From positions 15,422,501 through 15,486,500 of the forward strand of contig CATNEN010000003.1 of NCBI GenBank assembly GCA_950097015.1: a DNA stretch of 64,000 nt, in the 5' to 3' direction. The position numbers and the translations under genes were made by a program. Position 1 is the stretch's first letter; every line of letters starts with the position of its first letter. The notes under the pieces are model-generated. The model was not told where the DNA came from. It did no database searches and saw only the letters and a program-made list of their open reading frames with translations. Origin of the DNA: Macrostomum hystrix (taxonomy: Eukaryota > Platyhelminthes > Macrostomidae). This document shows, in pieces, positions 13,901-25,900 of this stretch.

Positions 13901-16900
13901 TCATGACTTGAAGGTCGGGGGTTCGTTTCCCGACTCCACCGGAACAATTTGTAATGGTTAATGTGGCAAGCCTTCTCTCCGCGGCTGCGCACTGAAAGTG
14001 TACTTCTCATTTACTTCTCCCCTCTGTCTGTGTTTGTTTACGCTCGCGCGCCCTCGTATTGTACTTTCTCCTCTCTCCTATCTATCTGATTAAGTTCTTA
14101 GCTAACCCTCACTTGTCTTTCCTTTTCCTCGTCTCTGATTGGCTAACTGCTCGTCTCTCACCCCTCCTTTACAGCTGTTTACCCTCTGGCCCATCTTCAC
14201 TCGTGTTACCCTTTCGGCCCCCCCTTATCTTTTAGTTAACAGTAGGACTGCAAAGCCATTTTGCCGACCGTTTTTATGCCAAGGAGAGGCCTGAAAAAAT
14301 GTTTGGCAGCGCCCGAATGCTAACAGCGTTGGTTGGTGACTGATTGGTTGACAGACTAGGCGATGGTGTCCTGTGGTTGAGCTGCACCTAATATTTAGGC
14401 TTGATCAGTCAAATTGGAGAAATTCGCGTCTATGGCCACTATGCGTGTCCACCTGTTGTAGCCATTGAAGGTCTTGCAGTCTGTCTAGTTAAAGGTAAGT
14501 GACCACCGAAAACGGAGATGATGCAGGCACATTCGTGTGACATGCTAATCAATTTTGAAGGCCTGGCAAGACCGCACTGAGTGTATGAAATACACTAGAG
14601 CTTTACGGGAAAAATACGACCTTCGGCCTGAACCATTGAATATCTCGACGGTCTGAAGAGCTGGCGACTTGATTATTGTTTCAGAAGATGCGCAACAAAA
14701 AGTTGGCCGGTGTTCTTGAGTTTCGTGTGCTTGCGTTGCTCCGCTCGGGTGGAGCACAAAGTTGTCAGGATGGATTCTCCCTCTTGGGGAATATATTTAA
14801 TTATTGGCTTAAATACGAGTAGGGCTTCTGACTGCCGCTTTTCGATTCATGTGTGCAGTGCCGGAAACGCTGAATCAATTTATTTTAAGAAGTCCCTGCA
14901 CAAATTTTTCGACGAAGAATATAATATTCGGCATCGTTAGTTTGTACAAACCTTATAGAACTCGAAATCCACACCGTTGAGGTAGGCTGCCTCCCAGGAG
15001 AAGGTCGGGAAGCGGCTAATGTTGCATGATCTCAGCATGAGCAAATTGCACAGCAGGGTTGAAAGGCCGGGAACAAGGCAGCTCTGGGCCAGGATGCCGT
15101 ACTTGATCTCGTTGATACAAATTGCCTGCAGGGGTCCAGCAAATGATTGCGATTATTTACACTCGTAACACAGATGCTGCTGTTACTGGAAAAGCCAGTT
15201 AGTTAAAGATTGTTTGATTTTATTGAAATTAATAAAGTTAATGAATGGAATTTTATAAGCAAGAAAAATAAAATTGACGCTATAAGTGGCTGACAGTGAG
15301 AAAATAGAGGGTGTAAAACCATAGGGCTGATGTAAGCTGTAATTGGTGGAGCTCTCGCGGCGCCCAAAGGGGTTGGCAGGCGATCGATAAATAACAGGGG
15401 TGTGTGAGAGATACAATTCAGACTACTGACAACAGTAGAAAAGAAAAGACTTGGTTGCAAAACTCTCACATAACACTAAAAATATCGCCATAAAAAATGG
15501 CAAGCTTAAGAGACTTCTCTGTGCACACTAAGAGTGGTGGGAGAGGACGGCATGTGGCTATGGCTGACTGACGAAGGCAAACAAGCCAAAAACCGGTCTC
15601 GGTCTGCCAGCGCGATGTTCGTTCCCCACTTTTAGTGTGTTACAGGGTGGGACGCGACACATACAAGGCGGGGGCAGGAAAACCGGTAAGCGGCGGTTGG
15701 GTGGAGGAGAAGAGAGGAGGGGTTGCTAGTAAGGCGATCGATAACTAAAAGGGGGCTAAAAATAAACAAGTTTGAAAGGTGACTCATAAGGAGAGTGTAA
15801 AACCTATGGAGCTGACACCGTAAACGGCACTGGGTGCAGCGAAAAGTCGAGAGTTAGATGGATAGGCAATCGATAAATAAAGGGGGTTGAAAATAATCTA
15901 GGGGCGGGTGTAAGTGGGGTTACCGAAACTGATCGATAATTTTTTAGTTAATGTTAAATTAAGAAGAGTTTTTAATGATAAATAAAAAAACTGTTTTAGA
16001 AAATTACTTTACGAACATCATAAGCTAGCAAAAATGAGTAAACCTGATCTCCATGAGTTGGGCTCCAATCCGGAATATTTCTTAGATAGGTCTTGCTGCG
16101 ATAAAGCTGCAGTTGAACCAGCACCTGTACATCCGGGCAGAAGTCTTTCACGGCGATCACCCGCATGATGTTCTTCATGTCTTCGTCCTCTTCGTTGCGC
16201 ACCTGGGGATCAGCGATTACGATGACCGCGGAGGCCTCTTTAACGCAGGCCCGTTGTAGATCTCTCACACACATGACACTGCCCTGCAGGTAGGTCACAT
16301 AGAGTTCTCGAGTTTTAATCAGGGCCTTCAACTCGAGGTCTGGCTCGTCTCTGCAAAAAAGATTTTGTTTTACTAAATCAAATACCGGAATTCTGTATAT
16401 ATAGCGCAATACGAGTGAAACGTATTTTCACTCACACGCCGAGCATAGCAACGTATTCTCGATCGTCTGAAGCTCGCTCAGCGTGAAAGAAGTCGTTAAA
16501 GAATGTCTTCATCATCTGGCAGGTGAAACGGCCGACAACTACCACGTGTCTGGAATCAGGATCACTTTCATAGAAAAGTGCATAATAATCATAACGATTG
16601 CAGGAGGGCTGCGGGCTGTGAGCACAAACGCACACAGATACTGTAAGCAGTCATATGCTCACACAGGTGTGTACATCTGCCCTGGCTTTCTCATTGTCAG
16701 GCATTGTACACCCTCACTGTGCCTTTGAGGTTGGTCTTCAAGGGCGTCAATTGCACGACAAGCCCCCAAGCCTTCCCTCAGCTGCTGCATTCCAAATGAA
16801 TGTGGCCTCGCCGCGGAATCGAGCTCAGGGACCTTGGCGCGAGAGGCAGACGCGTGAACCGCTCTGCCGCTCACCCCCCTATAGAACAGTGAAGCTCATT

Positions 16901-19900
16901 ACACGAATTTGAGTGCCGCAGCTTTTTGGCGGCTGTTCAGTCCGTGGACTAAGGAGGCCGCAACTCCCACCGAAATTTCTAGCCTTCAAAGACAGATATG
17001 GTTTTCATTTATGAAAATAATAGAATCGAAATAGGAAAACACTCACTTCTTTCCTGATTTGAGATGAACTCGATTCTTTCTGTACTTCTTATTTTCGGTC
17101 AAAATGTCCGAAACCTCGGGTATGATGCTGGTGAACAGACCCAAGGCGCCAATTATGAAAATGATGATAAAAAATTTGCCCAGAACAGTGTGAGGCGAAA
17201 TGTCACCATAGCCTACGGTGCTCATTGTGATGAGCATGTAGTAGAAACAGTCGTGATACGGGTGGAACGCTGAGCTTGTCACGCCGTCCGAACGCCAGAA
17301 ATCACCGACGTTCTCGACCTGACGGTTTTTAAGTGGGAAGAATCAAGGAAATAGAATTTGGGAAAAAAATTCCCAAATTCACAGAATGAAGGTAGCAGAA
17401 TGAAGGGAGTGGAATGAAGGTAGCAGAATGAAGGGAGTAGAATGAAGGTAGCAGATTGAAGGGAGTAGAATGAAGGTAGCAGAATGAAGGGAGTAGAATG
17501 AAGGTAGCAGAATGAAGATAGCAGAATGAAGATAGCAGAATGAAGATAGCAGAATGAAGGGAGTAGAATGAAGGTGGCAGAATGAAGGGAGTAGAATGAA
17601 GGGAGTAGAATGAAGGGAGCAGAATGAAGGGAGTAGAATGAAGGGAGTAGAATGAAGGGAGTAGAATGAAGGGAGTAGAATGAAGGGAGTAGAATGAAGG
17701 GAGTAGAATGAAGGGAGTAGAATGAAGGGAGTAGAATGAAGGGAGTAGAATGAATGGTCTCACTTACCAGCTGGTAGAGGCCGGCGCTGATCGCCCAGAT
17801 GGATATAATCTGAATGAGCAGTGACATCAGCCTGATGTACTTTTCGGCTCGCAGGATGTTGCAATAGATCATCGCATTGACCAGGTACTTTAGACCGTTA
17901 ATCCTAGCAAACTGGAACACTGATTATAGGATGGATATTTTTGGCATAATAGGTCGTTTAATTACTGATTAGTCAGTTTTTCGAATCTGTATTCTAACTT
18001 AATTTATCGACCACACATACTTACCAATCATGTGCTTATTGAGAGAGTACATGATCACGGACGGTATGAGTGTCAGATGATCAGCAATGGTGTCCAGAGA
18101 CAGCCAAAATGCATGCAGCGAGTTGCTTGACAACATCTGGTGGGAGATGGGGAGACAATAGTAAATAGTCGAAGAACAAGAGTGCGGTGAAAATAACCAG
18201 AAGTTCAGAGAGTCAGAGAGTCAGAGATTTAGAGAGTCAGAGAGTCAGAGAGTCAGAGAGTCAGAGATTTAGAGAGTCAGAGAGCCAGAGAGTCAGAGAG
18301 TCAGAGATTTAGAGAGTCAGAGATTTAGAGAGTCAGAGAGTCAGAGAGTCAGAGAGTCAGAGAGTCAGAGAGTCAGAGAGTCAGAGAGTCAGAGAGTCAG
18401 AGAGTCAGAGTCAGAGAGTCAGAGAGTCAGAGAGCCAGAGAGTCAGAGAGTCAGAGTCAGAGAGTCAGAGAGTCAGAGAGCCAGAGAGTCAGAGAGTCAG
18501 AGATTTAGAGAGTCAGAGATTTAGAGAGTCAGAGAGTCAGAGAGTCAGAGAGTCAGAGAGTCAGAGAGTCAGAGAGTCAGAGAGTCAGAGAGTCAGAGAG
18601 TCAGAGAGTCAGAGAGTCAGAGAGACAGAGAGTCAGAGAGTCAGAGAGCCAGAGAGTCAGAGAGTCAGAGAGTCAGAGAGTCAGAGAGCCAGAGAGTCAG
18701 AGAGTCAGAGAGTTAGAGAGTCAGAGAGTCAGAGAGTCAGAGAGTCAGAGAGTCAGAGAGTCAGAGAATCAGAGAGTCAGAGAGCCAGAGAGTCAGAGAG
18801 TCAGAGAGTCAGAGAGTCAGAGATTTAGAGAGTCAGAGATTTAGAGAGTCAGAGAGTCAGAGAGTTAGAGAGTCAGAGAGTCAGAGAGCCAGAGAGTCAG
18901 AGAGTCAGAGAGTCAGAGAGTCAGAGAGTCAGAGAGCCAGAGAGTCAGAGAGTCAGAGTCAGAGAGTCAGAGAGTCAGAGAGCCAGAGAGTCAGAGAGTC
19001 AGAGATTTAGAGAGTCAGAGATTTAGAGAGTCAGAGAGTCAGAGAGTCAGAGAGTCAGAGAGTCAGAGAGTCAGAGAGTCAGAGAGTCAGAGAGTCAGAG
19101 AGTCAGAGAGTCAGAGAGTCAGAGAGTCAGAGAGTCAGAGAGTCAGAGAGTCAGAGAGCCAGAGAGTCAGAGAGCCAGAGATTTAGAGAGTCAGAGAGTC
19201 AGAGAGTTAGAGAGTCAGAGAGTCAGAGAGCCAGAGAGTCAGAGAGTCAGAGAGTCAGAGAGTCAGAGAGTCAGAGAGTCAGAGAGTCAGAGAGTCAGAG
19301 AGTCAGAGAGTCAGAGAGTCAGAGAGTCAGAGAGTCAGAGAGTCAGAGAGTCAGAGAGTCAGAGAGTCAGAGAGTCAGAGAGTCAGAGAGTCAGAGAGTC
19401 AGAGAGCCAGAGAGTCAGAGAGTTAGAGAGTCAGAGAGTCAGAGAGTCAGAGAGTCAGAGAGTCAGAGAGTCAGAGAGTCAGAGAGTCAGAGAGTCAGAG
19501 AGTCAGAGAGCCAGAGAGTCAGAGAGTTAGAGAGTCAGAGAGTCAGAGAGTCAGAGAGTCAGAGAGTCAGAGAGTCAGAGAGTCAGAGAGTCAGAGAGTC
19601 AGAGAGTCAGAGAGTCAGAGAGTCAGAGAGTCAGAGAGTCAGAGAGTCAGAGAGTCAGAGAGTCAGAGAGCCAGAGAATCAGAGAGTCAGAGAGTCAGAG
19701 AGCCAGAGAGTCAGAGAGTCAGAGAGTCAGAGAGCCAGAGAGTCAGAGAGTCAGAGAGTCAGAGAGTCAGAGAGTCAGAGAGTCAGAGAGTCAGAGAGTC
19801 AGAGAGTCAGAGAGCCAGAGAGTCAGAGAGTCAGAGAGTCAGAGAGTCAGAGAGTCAGAGAGTCAGAGAGTCAGAGAGTCAGAGAGCCAGAGAGTCAGAG

Positions 19901-22900
19901 AGCCAGAGAGTCAGAGAGTCAGAGAGCCAGCTAGAGTCAGAGAGTCAGAGAGTCAGAGAGCCAGAGAGTCAGAGAGTCAGAGAGTCAGAGAGTCAGAGAG
20001 CCAGAGAGTCAGAGAGTCAGAGAGCCAGCTAGAGTCAGAGAGTCAGAGAGTCAGAGAGTCAGAGAGTCAGAGAGTCAGAGAGTCAGAGAGTCAGAGAGTC
20101 AGAGAGTCAGAGAGTCAGAGAGTCAGAGTCAGAGAGTCAGAGAGTCAGAGAGCCAGAGAGTCAGAGAGTCAGAGAGTCAGAGAGTCAGAGAGTCAGAGAG
20201 TCAGAGAGTCAGAGAGTCAGAGAGTCAGAGAGTCAGAGAGCCAGAGAGTCAGAGAGTCAGAGAGCCAGCTAGAGTCAGAGAGTCAGAGAGTCTGTAGCGT
20301 CTAAAATGAACTTTTATTTCAGACTTAGTTACGACTCTAACTTTCTTTTATTTCCATAGACAACCCCACTTGTTCCACCAAGAATACTAGGATACTAGCC
20401 TTCCCTTTTTCCCATAGATTAACTGTACCAGCTCAATTAAATAAAGCCGACCACGGGGGCCAAGGCTCCCCTTCTTAACCCTGCTAAAAGAAATACAAGT
20501 TCACCGCCTTAGCTTAATTTGTTGTGGCTAAGAGCCACAAGTGGTAGCAGAGCGTGACGATGCCTAGTAGCAAGCGCAACAAACACCAGACCGGACCTGA
20601 ATCCACACCAGCTGCAGGAAGACACAGAAATGCAATGGATTCACTCGAAGCAGCAGTACTAGTACCAGCGCCCGTGCCCGCGCCCGCACCTGCAGCTACT
20701 CAGAATCAGGAAATAATCCGCAGCATAGTACGACCTCCGATGTTTTACCGGAAGCATCCGGAAACTTGGTTCCGACAGCTGGAATCCCAGTTCGTCCTAT
20801 CTGGCATCACCAACTCTACGACCAAATACCACTATGCTCTTTCGGCCCTTCCCGAAGAAGTGGCTTGTGATATCACGGGCACTACGAATTACGAAGAGTT
20901 GAAATCCGCGGTATTGAACAACCTCCGCGCGGATCGACACCTCCTCATTGAAGAGGCGTTGGCGGCTGTTGAACTCGGTCAGCGACGACCCACTCAGTTG
21001 GTCAACGACATTCAACGCCGTTTTGCAGATGTTGGGCTACAGGTGGACGACGCCATTGTTAAGGCACGTTTGATCGCCGCGCTTCCAACCAACATCAGGT
21101 GTGCTTTGGTCGCCCACGAGAGCAGCCCGTTAGATGTATTTGCCAAGATCGCCGATGGCATGGTCGCCGTAACCGGACGTCCTTCCCCTTTCGTGGATAT
21201 TCAAAGCCTCTCATATGCGGACAACAACCGGAACAGCAGAGAGACTACCTCAGAAGAGCGATACAAGCGACAGCAGCAGCGTCCACTGATTTGTAATGCG
21301 CATATTTTCTATGCCAGCAAGGCCCGCACATGCCGCCCATGGTGTCAGTGGCCAGGCAACAAACCAAAAACTGTATTGCGTCCTAGCCAATCGACCCCGG
21401 CTCACTCGCGTTCTGCTTCACCTCTCCCAAACGCGTAAGTCATGTGCAACGGCCGGGCCATGACGACAAGCAGGCCTCCACGCCACTTGTTGCCGCACAA
21501 GTTTTTGGTTCCGACATTAAATTCATCGTTGACACTGGCGCTGAGAGATCTCTGCTCCCTCCAAGTTTCGTTCCGCTCAACCTCATATCTCCCTGTAACG
21601 TCCGCCTCCGAGGAGTCAGCGGTCACGAAATTCATCTGCATGGTCAATCGTCGGTCACATTCTCCATTAATGGCCTGCGGCGTATGTTTCGTGTCAATTT
21701 CATTATTGCTAACACGGCCCCTATACTCGGCTCGGATTTTTTGACTCAATACGAACTGCTTATCGACATGGGTTCCAGATGCATCCGCGACCCACTCACT
21801 TCCCTTTCCGCACCACTGTGTTTTGAACACACCAAAGGTTTTATACCTCCCTCTGTTCATGTTGTTGCTGCCGCACCAGTTAGTCACGTTCTATTGCCGT
21901 TTCCTGATCTAACGGCTTCGCCCGATTACTCAGTCCTTCCTGCAACCAGTGACTCATCAAATCATCACCACTGGAAAACCAGTATTCTGCAAACCTCGCC
22001 CACTGTCTACTGCTAAGTATGCTGTTGCCAAAGCTGAATTTGACAAGCTCCTGCAAATGGGCATCGTTCGCCCGTCTTCTAGTCCGTGGGCCTCACCGCT
22101 CCACATGGTCAAGAAGCCCGACGGATCTTGGCGACCGTGTGGAGACTACCGCGCCCTTAACAGCGTAACAACTCCCGACCGATATCCGTTGCCTCATCTT
22201 CGACATTTTCATCACCACTTACGAGGCAGCAATGTTTTCAGCAAACTGGATCTTGTCAAGGCATACCACTTCATTCCTATGGCTGAGGAGGACATTGCCA
22301 AAACCGCGATTTGCACCCCTTTTGGATCCTTTGAATACACGAGGATGCCATTCGGCCTGCGGAACTCCGGCAGTACATTTCAACGGTTCATCGACTCCCT
22401 TTTCCGTGGTCTGGATTGTGCAATCACGTATGTTGACGACGTCCTGATCCACAGCAAATCGGAGGAGGAGCACCACAGGGATGTGGAATCCGTTTTACAG
22501 AGACTGCGCCATGAAGGCTTGCGAGTAAATCCTGAAAAATGTCAATTTTTTCAAAAGGAAATTGAATTCCTCGGTCACCTAATCTCTGCCCAAGGCATTC
22601 AACCAATTCCATCTCGTCTAGACGCACTTCGCAAACTCTCACCTCCGCGCGATTTCAAGAGTCTACAGAGAATACTGGGTATGTTTGGTTTCTATCAACG
22701 TCACATTCCAAACTACGCCCACATTATTCAACCTCTTCGATCATTGAGTGATGACTCCTACGAGTGGACTGCTCACCACGTTGCAGCTTTCCAGAAACTT
22801 AAGGATAGTTTATCCTCCGCTGTTACCCTCGCCTTTCCTGATCCTACAGCTACTTTCACCATAACGTCCGACGCCAGTTCTTTTGCGATTGGTGCCAGTC

Positions 22901-25900
22901 TTCATCAGGTAGTTGAAGGAAACTCCTCACCGATAGCTTTTTTCTCACGTAAGCTAACAACTACCGAATGCTCATACAGCGCCTTCGACCGTGAGCTCCT
23001 GGCTGTGTTCGCTGCAGTAAAAACCTGGCGCCATCTCATTCATGGTCATCCGACAACTGTGTTTTGCGACCACAAACCACTGATAGGCGCGTTCCATAGT
23101 ACCAAAGAACGCCTCTCGGATCGACAGCAACGCCAATTATCCACCATCACGGAATACGTCACGGAAATTGTACATATCCCGGGCACCAAAAACGTCGTTG
23201 CTGACACTCTGTCCCGCGATGTCACCGATACATACGCCGTCAATGTAATTGAAGACGCAGACAACCCAATCATTCAACTACCTGCCGACCTCCCGGCAAT
23301 CGCGCGAGCACAAAAAGAAATGGGAATAACTGGTGACCAGTTTAGTCCTTTTGACATTGGTCTACTTGACTGTCCACTCTACTGCGAGACGTCACAACCC
23401 AATCCTCGCCCTTTCGTTCCGGAGAGTCTACGTCGGCAGATCGTCCTAGCTCTTCACGAAATTGCACATGCTGGAGTCAAGGCCACACTACGCCTAGTTG
23501 CCCATCGTTTTTTTGGCCATGTATGAAATCCGACGTACAGAATTGGACAGCTTCATGTCTCCAGTGCCAAGCCGCCAAAGTTGGGCGCCACATTCAACGC
23601 CCACTTCATTTCCTACCGTGCCCCACACAGCGTTTTACGACTGTCCACATGGATTTAGTGGGACCACTTCCACCTCCGGAGCCCGACGACTTATCAACAC
23701 CGCAGCCCCGCTACCTTCTTACCGTAATAGATTCATTTACTCGCTGGATTGAAGCCGTTCCGCTGCAAACCATTTCGGCTGCTGCAGTCGCACGTGCTTT
23801 TGTCGACCATTGGGTCTGTCGCTTTGGACCACCATTAACCCTGGTTACTGATCAAGGGACACAGTTTCGCTCAGAGCTGATGGCCGACCTGGTGACCCTT
23901 CTCGGTGTTCACCACATCCGCACCTCAGCTTACAATCCGAAAGCTAACGGAATGATAGAACGCTCTCATCGCTCTCTCAAAGCCAGTCTTCGCGCACGAG
24001 GTCGTTCATGGCTATCTCAACTGAATGTCGTTCTTTTTGGTCTGCGCATTCATCCGGATGACACTGGTAACTCTCCCTTTTCTACCGTAACCGGCGAACA
24101 ACCACTTGTTCCGCCAGTCGTTACTGACGATTCCAACAATCGAAAACTCGCACAAAGCCTTCACAGTTTATTCTTCCCGTACCGACTGCCACGGACGCAG
24201 CATCGACCAGTTCACCTTCCGTCCGACCTATCAACCTGTGAATTTGCTTGGCTTCGATTAGATCGCGTGAGAAAACCATTGGAAGCACCATATCAGGGCC
24301 CTTTCAAGGTCGTCCACCGTTCCGCTGACACAATGACCCTGGATATCAAGGGCAAACCTCAAGTGGTATCAATCGAACGCATCAAACCGGCACGTCTGCC
24401 AGATCCTGCACCCCAGACGCGCTCAATGACCAATTCAAACCCTGTTATAAGCCCAGTTTTTCAAGTGCAACAACGCCCCATAAAACGCGTCCATTTTAAT
24501 GACAATGTAACTGTTCTTACTCGTTGAGGGGGGAGTGTTTGTAGCGTCTAAAATGAACTTTTATTTCAGACTTAGTTACGACTCTAACTTTCTTTTATTT
24601 CCATAGACAACCCCACTTGTTCCACCAAGAATACTAGGATACTAGCCTTCCCTTTTTCCCATAGATTAACTGTACCAGCTCAATTAAATAAAGCCGACCA
24701 CGGGGGCCAAGGCTCCCCTTCTTAACCCTGCTAAAAGAAATACAAGTTCACCGCCTTAGCTTAATTTGTTGTGGCTAAGAGCCACAAGTCAGAGAGCCAG
24801 AGAGTCAGAGAGTCAAAGAGTCAGAGAGTCAGCGAGCCAGAGAGTCAGAGAGCCAGAGAGTCAGAGAGTCAGAGAGCCAGCTAGAGTCAGAGAGTCAGAG
24901 AGTCAAAGAGTCAGAGAGTCAGAGAGTCAGAGAGTCAGAGAGTCAGAGAGCCAGAGAGTCAGAGAGTCAGAGAGCCAGAGAGTCAGAGAGTCAGAGAGTC
25001 AGAGAGCCGATGCCAGAGAGTCAGAGAGCCAGAGAGTCAGAGAGTCAGAGAGTCAGAGAGTCAGAGAGTCAGAGAGTCAGAGAGTCAGAGAGTCAGCGAG
25101 CCAGAGAGCCAGCTAGAGTCAGAGAGTCAGAGAGTCAGAGAGCCAGAGAGTCAGAGAGTCAGAGAGTCAGAGAGTCAGCGAGCCAGAGAGTCAGAGAGCC
25201 AGAGAGTCAGAGAGTCAGAGAGCCAGCTAGAGTCAGAGAGTCAGAGAGTCAAAGAGTCAGAGAGTCAGAGAGTCAGAGAGTCAGAGAGTCAGAGAGTCAG
25301 AGAGTCAGAGAGTCAGAGAGCCAGAGAGTCAGAGAGTCAGAGAGCCAGAGAGTCAGAGAGTCAGAGAGTTAGAGAGTCAGAGAGTCAGAGAGTCAGAGAG
25401 TCAGAGAGTCAGAGAGCCAGCTAGACAGTAGTTTACAATGGCAGCTTACGCGGCACACAAAGATGAATAAGTAGAACAGGTTGATGGCAAAGTCGAAGTG
25501 TACCACAGGAAAGTGCTTGTTTGAGTGGCAGACCAGCAGTGTGCGGCCAGTGGTTTGAATGTCGGTGAACTGGTAGGTCAGCACAATGTAGATCACGAAT
25601 GACGCAATCACGCATAGCGAGTGAATGACCAACTGAAATAAATATTTAATTAAATAGAATGGCTTACGAGTGTAATAAGACTTAATAAATTTGTAGATTT
25701 CATCAGCCAATAAGACAGCATTCTTACCAGCACCTTCCCCAGCGTATTGGAGTCCTTCATCAGCCAATAAGACAGCATTCTTACCAGCACCTTCCCCAGC
25801 GTATTGGAGCCCTTCATCAGCCAATAAGACAGCATTCTTACCAGCACCTTCCCCAGCGTATTGGAGCCCTTCATCAGCCAATAAGACATCATTCTTACTA

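Noticed and set aside
13866-13960. Functional tRNA gene
   Set aside because: A and B boxes are present, but the acceptor stem does not pair and the same head recurs in other SINE copies.
20293-24786. Endogenous retrovirus with envelope gene
   Set aside because: No open frame between integrase and the polypurine tract; this is an env-less LTR retrotransposon.
24766-25372. SQRVRESE-repeat frames
   Set aside because: Readings of the AGAGAGTC satellite.
25433-25615. 60-residue minus frame overlapping the Slo S1-S2 exon
   Set aside because: Out-of-frame shadow; the family alignment and phases support the other frame.
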